Assembly: GCA_025355485.1 (NCBI GenBank) | Contig: JANXZP010000205.1 | Span: 1-28,301, forward strand | DNA: 28,301 bases | Source: Pseudomonadota bacterium | GTDB lineage: Bacteria; Pseudomonadota; Gammaproteobacteria; Xanthomonadales; Xanthomonadaceae | Reading direction: 5' to 3' | Shown here: positions 14,575-21,977 of the stretch, in pieces | Layout: each line of letters starts with the position of its first letter | How positions within the stretch are numbered: position 1 is the stretch's first letter | The notes under the pieces: model-generated | What the model was told of the DNA's origin: nothing | The model's input: only the letters and a program-made list of their open reading frames with translations | The model's database searches: none | Program-made: the position numbers and the translations under genes

Positions 14575-15911
14575 CACCACTTCCTCCAGGCAAGCACGGA
14601 CGACTCCAGTCCGAGATGGCGGCGCGCGTGCCGCGAGCACAGCAGTCTCCACATGAATTGCGAGAGCACGACCCCAAGCGCGGCGCCAACACCACCATAC
14701 AGGGGTATCAGGCTCAGGCTGACCAACAGGTTGATCAGCAACGCCACGAGCGAGAACCGGGTGACCGCATGCTCATGATGCAGCATGTTCAGCACGATGG
14801 TCGGGTGGCCGATGAAGGCTGCGGCGAGTTCGCCCGCGAGCAGCACGACGAGGATCGTGTTCGAAGCGGAATAACTGTGGCCGAATGCGATTGACAGGAT
14901 CGTCCTGCCGGCCAGCACGAACGGTGTCAGGGTCGCCACCGCCGCAAGCACGAGCAACAGCGCCATCCATGCATTGACGCGCTGGATCGCGGCCTTTTTC
15001 CCTTCGGCATGCAGGCTGGCCAGCATCGGAGAACACGCGACATTGAGCAACGCCGAGGGCAGCGTTGCCGCGGTGTAAACGCCTGCCGCCACGCGATACA
15101 GGCCGACTTCCGTCGCAGGCGCGAGCAGGCCGAGGATAAGGATCGCGAGATTCCCGGAAACGATCCGCATTCCCTCGCCCAGCGCAAGCGGGATCGCGCT
15201 GCGCAGCCAACGACCTCGCGTCTCTCGAGGTTGCGCAAGCGTCGGCACGCCTCGCAGCAGCGGCGCCAGCCATCTGATCATCAAGATCGCGCCGATTGTT
15301 GCAACGAGCACGTTCAGTCCCATCGCCAGCGACGGCGTCACGGCATGCGCGTAGCCCGATATCCAGAACAAGAACAAACCCAGCGACAGCAATCCCGGGC
15401 GCAGCAGCATTTCGAACAACTGCCCTTCGACGACATGGTGCATTCCGCGCAACGCGGCACTGCAGATGCCCGCAATCGCCACCAGCGGCAACAAGGCCAT
15501 GCCCCACGACAGCGCTGGCTTCAGCGCGCTGCCCGAGGCCGATCCCGTCAACAGCAGCGCAGCCAGCGCGACGACCACGATCACAGCGGTATTGGCGAGC
15601 ACGAAGCGGAACGTCCAGTCCAGCAACGAACGGATCATCGAACGATCATGGGTCGCTTCGGCGATCGCCGCTTCGCGGGTCACGAGCTGGGATAATCCGA
15701 GTTCGGTCGGAATCATCGCGATCGACACCAGCGACATCGCGATGCCGTAGATGCCGTAATCCGCCGGCCCGAGCATGCGCGCGAGTTGCACGTTGACGAG
15801 GAAGCCCAAGCCCATGCCGGCCACGCGCAGGCCCGCGCTGCCGACGACCGCCCTGACCAGGGTTCCGTCCCGACCGGGACTCGAATACAGATCGCGTGCG
15901 CGTCGGTACAT
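14574..15911 (-). CDS. Wzx-type polysaccharide flippase (MOP superfamily)
   Basis: A 445-residue integral membrane protein with about twelve to fourteen helices. The N-terminal GLRVAGMGLGFLVNVQLARM and GPADYGIYGIAMSL match the start of polysaccharide-synthase/Wzx proteins, where residues after the first helix give the A-R-x-LGP-x-x-YG motif. It should flip undecaprenyl-PP-linked repeat units from the cytoplasmic to the periplasmic face. Only one member of this family is in the window, matching the single polysaccharide expected. Start ATG 15911 (MYRRARD) shares a base with the epimerase stop (TGATG); another Met at residue 33 is a less likely start. Confidence 0.92.
   Translation of the reverse strand: MYRRARDLYSSPGRDGTLVRAVVGSAGLRVAGMGLGFLVNVQLARMLGPADYGIYGIAMSLVSIAMIPTELGLSQLVTREAAIAEATHDRSMIRSLLDWTFRFVLANTAVIVVVALAALLLTGSASGSALKPALSWGMALLPLVAIAGICSAALRGMHHVVEGQLFEMLLRPGLLSLGLFLFWISGYAHAVTPSLAMGLNVLVATIGAILMIRWLAPLLRGVPTLAQPRETRGRWLRSAIPLALGEGMRIVSGNLAILILGLLAPATEVGLYRVAAGVYTAATLPSALLNVACSPMLASLHAEGKKAAIQRVNAWMALLLVLAAVATLTPFVLAGRTILSIAFGHSYSASNTILVVLLAGELAAAFIGHPTIVLNMLHHEHAVTRFSLVALLINLLVSLSLIPLYGGVGAALGVVLSQFMWRLLCSRHARRHLGLESSVLAWRKW
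14583..14587 (-). promoter_or_regulatory. Strong Shine-Dalgarno fixing the GT2 start
   Basis: GGAGG on the minus strand lies within the last codons of the flippase gene, eight bases before the ATG at 14574. It decides between the two in-frame ATGs of the GT2 gene (14652 and 14574) in favour of the shorter form and supports translational coupling with wzx. Confidence 0.7.
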
Positions 15912-16921
15912 CAAGCGACCCGGTAATAGTCGCGATACCACTCCACGAAACGCGCGACGCCCTGCTCGACCGAAGTCGTCGGACTGTAGCCGACATCGCC
16001 TATCAGATCGTCCACGCTCGCCTCGGTATCGGGCACGTCGCCGGCCTGCAGGGGCAGCATCTCCATCGTTGCCTTGCGGTCGAGGCAATCCTCCAGCACT
16101 CCGATGTAACGCAGCAGTTCGACCGGCTGGCGATTACCGATGTTGTAGATCCGGTACGGCGCTGAACTCGTCGCCGGGTCGGGTACGATACCGTTCCACG
16201 CAGCGTTCGGCTGCGCGACTCGATCGAGCGTGCGTACCACGCCTTCGACGATGTCATCGATGTAGGTGAAGCTGCGCTTGTGGTGACCGTGGTTGAACAC
16301 CTTGATCGGCTCGCCGGCGAGGATCGCCTTGGTGAACAGGAACAGTGCCATGTCCGGCCTGCCCCACGGGCCATAGACGGTGAAAAAACGCAAGCCTGTG
16401 CACGGAATGCCGTAGAGGTGCGCGTAGCTGTGCGCCATCATCTCGTCGGCTTTCTTGCTCGCCGCGTACAGCGTCAGCGGATGCTCGCAGCTCGCGTGTT
16501 CGGAAAACGGCATGTCGAGATTCGCGCCGTACACCGAACTGGTGGACGCGAACACGAGGTGCTCGACACCGTGATGTCGGCAGCCTTCGAGTACATGCAG
16601 GAAGCCCGTCACGTTGCTCGACACGTACACATGCGGGTTCTGCGCGGCGTAGCGCACGCCGGCCTGCGCCGCGAGATTCACCACGCGCTGCGGTTTGTGC
16701 ATCGCGAATGCGCTCTCGATCGCGGCGCGATCGGCCAGATCCGCGGTGATGTGCGTGTAGCACGGATGGTCGATGAAACGCGCGAGCCGCGCCTTCTTCA
16801 GCTCGACATCGTAGTAGTCGCTGAGATTGTCGATGCCGACCACCTCGTCGCCGCGCTCGAGCAGCTTGATGGCGAGGGAGGAACCGATGAAGCCGGCAGT
16901 GCCGGTTACCAGGACTTTCAT
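15911..16921 (-). CDS. NAD-dependent UDP-uronate 4-epimerase-like (extended SDR)
   Basis: A 336-residue extended SDR. It shows the TGTAGFIGSSLA NAD motif (6-17), NLAAQAGVRYAAQNP (82-96), STSSVYG (126-132) and YAASKKADE with Tyr152 and Lys156. GLRFFTVYGPWGRPDMA is the hallmark of the UDP-glucuronate 4-epimerase group (LpsL, CapI, plant GAE). It would interconvert C4 epimers of a UDP-uronic acid. Since the locus encodes a UDP-HexNAc 6-dehydrogenase rather than a UDP-glucose dehydrogenase, a UDP-HexNAcA substrate is possible, but UDP-GlcA made elsewhere is the family norm. It is the first gene of the overlapping six-gene block. Start ATG 16921 gives the complete Rossmann strand. Confidence 0.9.
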   Translation of the reverse strand: MKVLVTGTAGFIGSSLAIKLLERGDEVVGIDNLSDYYDVELKKARLARFIDHPCYTHITADLADRAAIESAFAMHKPQRVVNLAAQAGVRYAAQNPHVYVSSNVTGFLHVLEGCRHHGVEHLVFASTSSVYGANLDMPFSEHASCEHPLTLYAASKKADEMMAHSYAHLYGIPCTGLRFFTVYGPWGRPDMALFLFTKAILAGEPIKVFNHGHHKRSFTYIDDIVEGVVRTLDRVAQPNAAWNGIVPDPATSSAPYRIYNIGNRQPVELLRYIGVLEDCLDRKATMEMLPLQAGDVPDTEASVDDLIGDVGYSPTTSVEQGVARFVEWYRDYYRVA

Positions 16922-17035
16922 GGCTGATATTTGATTCCGGCTTCAAGTGTCACGATTCAACTGCCGTCATGGATACGTCGTTCGATCCTGATGGTCCGCA
17001 ACGATTGCAACGCCATCGGTTTGAGCCTTCCGGGC

Positions 17036-17041
17036 ATTCTA
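17036..17041 (-). promoter_or_regulatory. -10-like box upstream of the epimerase block
   Basis: TAGAAT on the minus strand (17041-17036) overlaps the TAG stop of the acyltransferase. A TTCTGG 17 bases upstream is a weak -35. The 117-base gap 16922-17038 contains no gene. If real, it would give the epimerase-to-GT4 block its own start with a leader of about 110 nt. Confidence 0.25.
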
Positions 17042-18265
17042 GCTGCTCCCGGCGCGCCCCAGAACGAAACCTCGGCTCACCAGCATTTGTTTCAGCATGC
17101 GGCGAATCCCGGGCGTCCGGCGCTCCGTTGCTGTTGAAAACAGCCACGCTCCGAGATAAGTCAACGCAATCACGACACCGTAGACAAAAAGTCCTTGCGC
17201 GCTCGTAGGCGAGTAGCCGCGCGCAATCCCGTCAAACAATCCCGTCGCGTGCAAGGCTCCAAGCAGGAACAGCAACAACGGAAAATGGATCAGGTAAAGA
17301 CTGTAGGAAAAATCGGCCATGAAACGATTGAATCCACATGCGCGTTCGAGAACGATCAGGTTGACCGAGCGCATCGACACCAACAGCCAGGCGAACGAGG
17401 CCGCCACGAGATAGTCGCGCAGCATGGGCCACCATGCCGCCTGCTTCATCATCTCCTGCCCTGCGCGCGAAAAAACAAGAATCCCAGCGAAAACAAGAAA
17501 AGCGAGCGGCGGTCGCTCGATTGCGCGCCATGGCACGAAAGCCGCGATCACCCCGAAAAGCCAGAGACCCAGATATCCCGGAAAGCGGATCCCCAACAGA
17601 ACGAAAAGAATACCAAGTGCGCACAAGCCCAAAAGGCGAAGAGACTTCACGGAGGCCAGGCAACTCGCCAGGCCAAGTCCGAACACCACGTAGAACCAGA
17701 ATTCCAGTGAAATAGTCCAGAGCGGCTGGTTACTCCCGAAAGGCGGCGCCACGATGGTTTGCAGCATGAACAAATTCGCGAAGAAATTCTTCAGCGTCAA
17801 ATAAGCGAGAAACGGCAGCGTTGCGATTTTCTCCCGCACCATGGGCTGCGTGTGCGTCCAGAAGCCGGTGTCTGCGAACCATGTGGAACCGGCAATATCC
17901 AGAATCGCGGTCAACAGGAGCGCAGGGGCGAATGCGACATAGAGGCGGGTACAGCGATCGACCGCATAATCCCCGATGGAGAAGCGGCCGAGACTGGCCT
18001 TGGCGCACGCTATGCCGCCAACGAGATATCCGCTCAACACGAAGAAGACGATGACCGCCTCGCCAAACCATCCTGTCACGAAATACCAGAGCTGCACTCC
18101 GAGATTGCGGTCGCCCGCCACCAGGCTGCCATAACCCAGGAACAATGGGTCGCGCAGATGCGACAGGAAAACGATCGCTGCCGCCATCCAGCGCATGAGA
18201 TCAAGAAAAGACGTGAAGCTCCTGTTCTCGACATCCTGCAGAACACGGCGGGGATAGGGGTTCAT
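17039..18265 (-). CDS. Acyltransferase-3 family membrane protein (OafA-like)
   Basis: A 408-residue protein with about ten membrane segments. The first helix holds FLDLMRWMAAAIVFLSHLRD (20-39), carrying the R-x2-A-x3-V-x3-H pattern with the catalytic His36. VFFVLSGYLVGGIACAK (about 73-89), with FFxLSG, is the second hallmark, and a late SYSLYLIHFPLLLFL segment is the third. Members transfer acetyl or other acyl groups to sugars of surface polysaccharides, moving the acyl unit across the inner membrane. It probably O-acylates the repeat unit in addition to the soluble hexapeptide enzyme. Start ATG 18265 has AAGGAA about 11 bases upstream and lies 17 bases after the dehydrogenase stop. Its base composition is less GC-rich than its neighbours, which may indicate independent acquisition. 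Confidence 0.88.
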   Translation of the reverse strand: MNPYPRRVLQDVENRSFTSFLDLMRWMAAAIVFLSHLRDPLFLGYGSLVAGDRNLGVQLWYFVTGWFGEAVIVFFVLSGYLVGGIACAKASLGRFSIGDYAVDRCTRLYVAFAPALLLTAILDIAGSTWFADTGFWTHTQPMVREKIATLPFLAYLTLKNFFANLFMLQTIVAPPFGSNQPLWTISLEFWFYVVFGLGLASCLASVKSLRLLGLCALGILFVLLGIRFPGYLGLWLFGVIAAFVPWRAIERPPLAFLVFAGILVFSRAGQEMMKQAAWWPMLRDYLVAASFAWLLVSMRSVNLIVLERACGFNRFMADFSYSLYLIHFPLLLFLLGALHATGLFDGIARGYSPTSAQGLFVYGVVIALTYLGAWLFSTATERRTPGIRRMLKQMLVSRGFVLGRAGSS

Positions 18266-18282
18266 CTGGAGAAAGATTCCTT

Positions 18283-19560
18283 CTATAGCCTTCCGTCGAC
18301 CGCATCGACCGGCAGCAAACTCTTGACGTCGAACAGCACGCCGTCGCTACCGAGCAGGCCGCGCATCCAAGCCGCGCCGCGCTCGCAGAAGCACGTGTGG
18401 CCGACCGCGAGGATCACCGCGTCGTAGCGCCCCGCTTCGGGCTGGGCGATCAGCGCCAGGCCGTATTCGCGCTGCGCTTCGGCCGCATCGACCCACGGAT
18501 CGTGCACATCGACCACCGCGCTGTAGTGCTGCAGCTCGTGCACGATGTCGGTGACCTTGGTGTTGCGCAGGTCCGGGCAGTTTTCCTTGAAGCTCAGTCC
18601 CAGCACGAGGACGCGCGGATCCGCGCTCGGTCGGCGGCTGCCGCGCATCAACTTGATCACGCGCTGCGCGACGTACGCGCCCATGCCGTCGTTGATGCGG
18701 CGGCCGGCGAGGATCATCTCGGCATGATGGCCGACCGCCTGCGCCTTATGGGTCAGGTAGTACGGATCGACGCCGATGCAATGGCCGCCAACCAGGCCCG
18801 GCCGGAACGGCAGGAAGTTCCACTTGGTGGCCGCGGCTGCGAGCACTTCGGCGGTGTCGATGCCGAGGCGATCGAAGATCATCGCCAGTTCGTTGATGAG
18901 TGCGATGTTGACGTCGCGCTGGGTGTTCTCGATCACCTTCGCGGCTTCGGCGACCTTGATCGAACTCGCACGATGGGTGCCCGCGGGGATGATGCTCGCA
19001 TACAGCGCATCAACGAAATCCGCGGCTTCGGGCGTGGAACCCGAAGTCACCTTGCGGATCGAAGTCACGCGATGCTGCTTGTCGCCGGGATTGATCCGCT
19101 CGGGGCTGTAGCCCGCGGAAAAATCGCGATTGAACGTCAAGCCGGATACGCGCTCCAGGATCGGCACGCAGACTTCCTCGGTCGCGCCCGGGTAGACGGT
19201 GGATTCATACACCACCACATCGCCGACCTTGAGTACCTTGCCGATGGTTTCGCTCGCGCCAATCAGCGGGGTGAAATCGGGCGTCTTGTATGCATCGATC
19301 GGCGTGGGCACGGTGACGATGAACACGTTGCAGCGGCGCAAGTCGTCGGCTGCGTGCGAAAAACGCAAGCGCGTGGCCGTGGCTAGTTCGTCGCGATCGA
19401 CTTCCAGCGTGCGATCTACCCCATCGCGCAAGGCCTGGATGCGTGCGGCGTCGATGTCGAAACCGACGGTGTCGTAGCGCTTGCCGAACTCCACCGCGAG
19501 CGGCAGCCCGACATAGCCCAGTCCGATGACGCCGATGACGGCCTTGTTCAGTGCGTGCAT
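18283..19560 (-). CDS. tviB: UDP-N-acetylhexosamine 6-dehydrogenase (TviB/WbpO-like)
   Basis: A 425-residue nucleotide-sugar dehydrogenase performing a four-electron, NAD-dependent oxidation at C6. The N-terminal Rossmann fold has IGVIGLGYVGLPLAVEFGK (9-27); VTVPTPID (83-90) and YESTVYPGATEEVC (118-131) are family blocks. Catalytic Cys261 lies in GLVGGHCIGVDPYYLT (255-270), the sequence form typical of UDP-GlcNAc/GalNAc dehydrogenases rather than UDP-glucose dehydrogenase. LGLSFKENCPDLRNTKV marks the C-terminal domain. The product would be UDP-GlcNAcA or UDP-GalNAcA, a negatively charged precursor. Start ATG 19560 (MHALNKA) is used because the Rossmann strand begins at residue 7; the open frame continues to 19905 but is shadow sequence. 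It lies 95 bases downstream of the polymerase/ligase gene. Confidence 0.92.
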   Translation of the reverse strand: MHALNKAVIGVIGLGYVGLPLAVEFGKRYDTVGFDIDAARIQALRDGVDRTLEVDRDELATATRLRFSHAADDLRRCNVFIVTVPTPIDAYKTPDFTPLIGASETIGKVLKVGDVVVYESTVYPGATEEVCVPILERVSGLTFNRDFSAGYSPERINPGDKQHRVTSIRKVTSGSTPEAADFVDALYASIIPAGTHRASSIKVAEAAKVIENTQRDVNIALINELAMIFDRLGIDTAEVLAAAATKWNFLPFRPGLVGGHCIGVDPYYLTHKAQAVGHHAEMILAGRRINDGMGAYVAQRVIKLMRGSRRPSADPRVLVLGLSFKENCPDLRNTKVTDIVHELQHYSAVVDVHDPWVDAAEAQREYGLALIAQPEAGRYDAVILAVGHTCFCERGAAWMRGLLGSDGVLFDVKSLLPVDAVDGRL

Positions 19561-19655
19561 GCATCGTCCAGTCGGCGTGTTGATCCGGGTCGGCGGCGTT
19601 GGCCAGACCGCCAGGAAAAGATGCGCAAGTTTACGGGAATCGGGTCGCCAGTAGC

Positions 19656-21098
19656 TTAATCCATCGCGCGCTGGCGCTTGGTGCGCCGTCGCCCCGCGCC
19701 ATCGGCCCGCAGCCTTGCAGGTTGCCGCTCCGCAGATCCTGCCGCTTGCGCGGACAGCAATGCGCAACACAGGCCGAACAGCACCATGATCCCGGGCTTG
19801 CGCAATTGGTATTCGAGTGCAGTGTGGGTCAGCGCAAGCAGCACCGACAGGCTGGCCGCTCGCGCGATCATCGTGCCGATGTTCGGTTCGCGCGACGCAA
19901 GCCATAACGGAATCGCGACCCGCGCGTACCAGACGAAAAACAGGATGGTCAGCGCAACACCCGGCCAGCCGGCTTCGAGCCAGAATTCAAGATAATCGTT
20001 GTTGGCGTGATTGACGTAGGCGTTCTGGTCCACCTGATAGTCAGGCGCGACGCTCTGATAGGCGTGGACGAACGTACCCAAGCCGGAGCCGAAAGCGCCG
20101 TAGTGATGCGCGGCGGCGATTGTCGTGGCCTGGACAGGCCAGCGCGTATCCGTCCCCACATCCAGCGCCACGACGCGCGACACGACATTATTGCCGGCGA
20201 TCTGCAGCGCAAGGGTGCCACCCAGGACCCCGCAGATTGCGACCGCAAGGACGGTACGGCGACCGACGCCGGATCGCCACAACAGCGCCAGCCCGCCCGC
20301 TCCGGCGATCGCCGTCAGCAACAGCCCGGATCGCGAATACGACAACAGGATCGCGATGACGAACAGGAAGGTTATGCCGCACAGTGGCAGGAGGCGCAGG
20401 GTCCATGCGAGGCCGGCTTCGCGCACGCGCAAGAATTCCTGGATCGTCCAGCCGATCGAGAACGGCAGCAGCATCGCCAGCATGCTGCCGTAATGGTTGC
20501 GGTTGGCGAAAAAACCGATAGCGCCGGTCAGGTTGCTCGGCCGATACGGGCGCAGGTTGCTATCGGGTCCGTCGCTGACCTGCGCGATGCCCAGCAGGAT
20601 CGAGAGCAATCCCAGCGCCATGGCGATCCGCAGCAACCGTTTCCTTCCCATCGCGGACAATGCACGCGCAGCCAGGAAGATAGCTATCGCAGGCAACAAC
20701 GCGAGCAGGCTGCGTTCACTCGCCATCGGCGAAACACTGAGCGAACGCCAACCGGCCGCGATGCCTATGCTCTGCATTTCGCCGGTCAGGTTCGAACGGC
20801 CCGCCAGCGACTTCCACAGCGCATGCGGCAACGGCACCAGCTGGATCATCGCCAGCAGCGCGATGCCGAACAGCAACGCCGCTAGCAGTCGATCGGGCCC
20901 GGAAAAACGCAAACCGTGCGATGACAACATGCAGCAAGCGATCGTCGCGATCGACAACAACAGCAGTCCGGTTTCGGCAATGACGACGCCGGCGATCCCG
21001 TCCGGTCCATTGCACAGCGTCTGGCTGATCACGAGCACGAGTGCCGCAAGCCAGAACAGCGCGCGGCCCGTCCGCGCGGCGTGCATATCAGCGGACAT
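19656..21098 (-). CDS. O-antigen polymerase/ligase family membrane protein (Wzy_C)
   Basis: A 480-residue protein with about twelve membrane helices. The Wzy/WaaL hallmarks are AILLSYSRSGLLLTAIAG (about 252-269) with the Arg of the first periplasmic motif, and the large loop ending in AYVNHANNDYLEFWLEAGWP with the conserved H-x2-N-D-x2-L-x4-E-x-G pattern. It probably polymerises undecaprenyl-linked repeat units in the periplasm; the ligase alternative, transfer to lipid A, is possible but less likely in an EPS locus with Wza and Wzc. Start ATG 21098 is preferred over 21119 because GAGGGAG lies seven bases upstream of it. The TPR gene ends 36 bases upstream. The C-terminus is short, basic and Arg-rich. 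Confidence 0.88.
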   Translation of the reverse strand: MSADMHAARTGRALFWLAALVLVISQTLCNGPDGIAGVVIAETGLLLLSIATIACCMLSSHGLRFSGPDRLLAALLFGIALLAMIQLVPLPHALWKSLAGRSNLTGEMQSIGIAAGWRSLSVSPMASERSLLALLPAIAIFLAARALSAMGRKRLLRIAMALGLLSILLGIAQVSDGPDSNLRPYRPSNLTGAIGFFANRNHYGSMLAMLLPFSIGWTIQEFLRVREAGLAWTLRLLPLCGITFLFVIAILLSYSRSGLLLTAIAGAGGLALLWRSGVGRRTVLAVAICGVLGGTLALQIAGNNVVSRVVALDVGTDTRWPVQATTIAAAHHYGAFGSGLGTFVHAYQSVAPDYQVDQNAYVNHANNDYLEFWLEAGWPGVALTILFFVWYARVAIPLWLASREPNIGTMIARAASLSVLLALTHTALEYQLRKPGIMVLFGLCCALLSAQAAGSAERQPARLRADGAGRRRTKRQRAMD

Positions 21099-21105
21099 CG
21101 CTGCG

Positions 21106-21112
21106 CTCCCTC
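21106..21112 (-). promoter_or_regulatory. Shine-Dalgarno deciding the polymerase start
   Basis: GAGGGAG on the minus strand, seven bases before the ATG at 21098, lies between the two in-frame ATGs (21119 and 21098) and so favours the shorter protein. It would be codons 3-5 of the longer version. Confidence 0.55.
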
Positions 21113-21134
21113 GCCGCATGGGCCATGTCGCAGG

Positions 21135-21977
21135 TCATGGCGTTCCGATCGAATCGAACGCGTCTTCGGATTGCATATACGCCGTGCTGTCCATGGAATT
21201 CCAATCCATCAACGCGTACCAGGCGGCGCCTGCGGCGGCGCCGTCGAAGCGGGTTGCAGGCGTGCCGCCGTGCGACTGATCGTCGATGCGGCGTTGCAGG
21301 TTACGCCGCGAATCGGTTTCGTTCGGGGACAGCGAATCCTCGCTTGCCAGTCTGGAAAAAATGCGCCCTGCCGCATTCGGGTCGCGTGCGTTCCCCGCGA
21401 GCAGCGAAAGGAATCCATTCCGCCATGCCGGATGGTTCAACAGGAGCCGCACGATCGGATCGATCGCAACCGGATCCTCCGACAACCGCACCAGCCGCGG
21501 CAACACATCAGGATCGAGTTCGGGCTGGATGCGCAGCAGCATGTCCACTTCGTGCAAGGCGCGCTCGCGTTCACCGGCCTTGAATGCGTATTCGGCCAGC
21601 TTGATGCGCGTCGGCAGATCGCGCGGCGCGCGGCGCACTGCCAACTCGAACAGCTCCCGCGCGTACGCGCGATTGCCGGCACGCTCGGCGACCGCGGCGG
21701 CGATGCGATACCCACGTCCATCCAGCGGGTCGCCGGCGATGGCGAGGCGTGCGTGGACGAGCGCATCGGAGTCGCGATGTGCAAGAAAATCGGCCTGAGC
21801 GACTTCGTACTGGGCCGCGGGATGCGCGGCACGCCAGCCCGTCGCGGCATTTGGATCGGACGCGACAAGCAGATCGGCCGCCCCCAGGGTGATGCAACGC
21901 CAAGCAAGCAATAACGCTGCGACCACGACGCCGATGCCGAGCGGAGTGCGCATGAAACCAGATGCAGCGCGCCTCAT
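21135..21977 (-). CDS. TPR-like membrane-anchored protein of the EPS operon
   Basis: A 280-residue protein: a short basic N-terminus, one membrane helix (about residues 12-31, TPLGIGVVVAALLLAWR), then an alanine-rich helical domain that should face the periplasm. Repeat-like helix pairs such as DALVHARLAIAGDPLDGRGY, AYARELFELAVRRAPRDLPT and ERALHEVDMLLRIQPELDPD have TPR spacing. The C-terminal 80 residues lack repeats. No known family is recognised; similar TPR/lipoprotein helpers can organise export machines (a parallel with AlgK or PgaA, not homology). It overlaps the J-domain gene by four bases (ATGA at 21977-21974), fixing its start at MRRAASG, and lies upstream of the polymerase, so it is probably a component of the same machine. 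No signal peptidase II box is seen. Confidence 0.72.
   Translation of the reverse strand: MRRAASGFMRTPLGIGVVVAALLLAWRCITLGAADLLVASDPNAATGWRAAHPAAQYEVAQADFLAHRDSDALVHARLAIAGDPLDGRGYRIAAAVAERAGNRAYARELFELAVRRAPRDLPTRIKLAEYAFKAGERERALHEVDMLLRIQPELDPDVLPRLVRLSEDPVAIDPIVRLLLNHPAWRNGFLSLLAGNARDPNAAGRIFSRLASEDSLSPNETDSRRNLQRRIDDQSHGGTPATRFDGAAAGAAWYALMDWNSMDSTAYMQSEDAFDSIGTP

Noticed and set aside
18283..19905. Longer dehydrogenase starting at 19905
   Set aside because: The added 115 residues are Arg/Ala-rich and overlap the polymerase gene; the Rossmann fold begins just after the Met at 19560.
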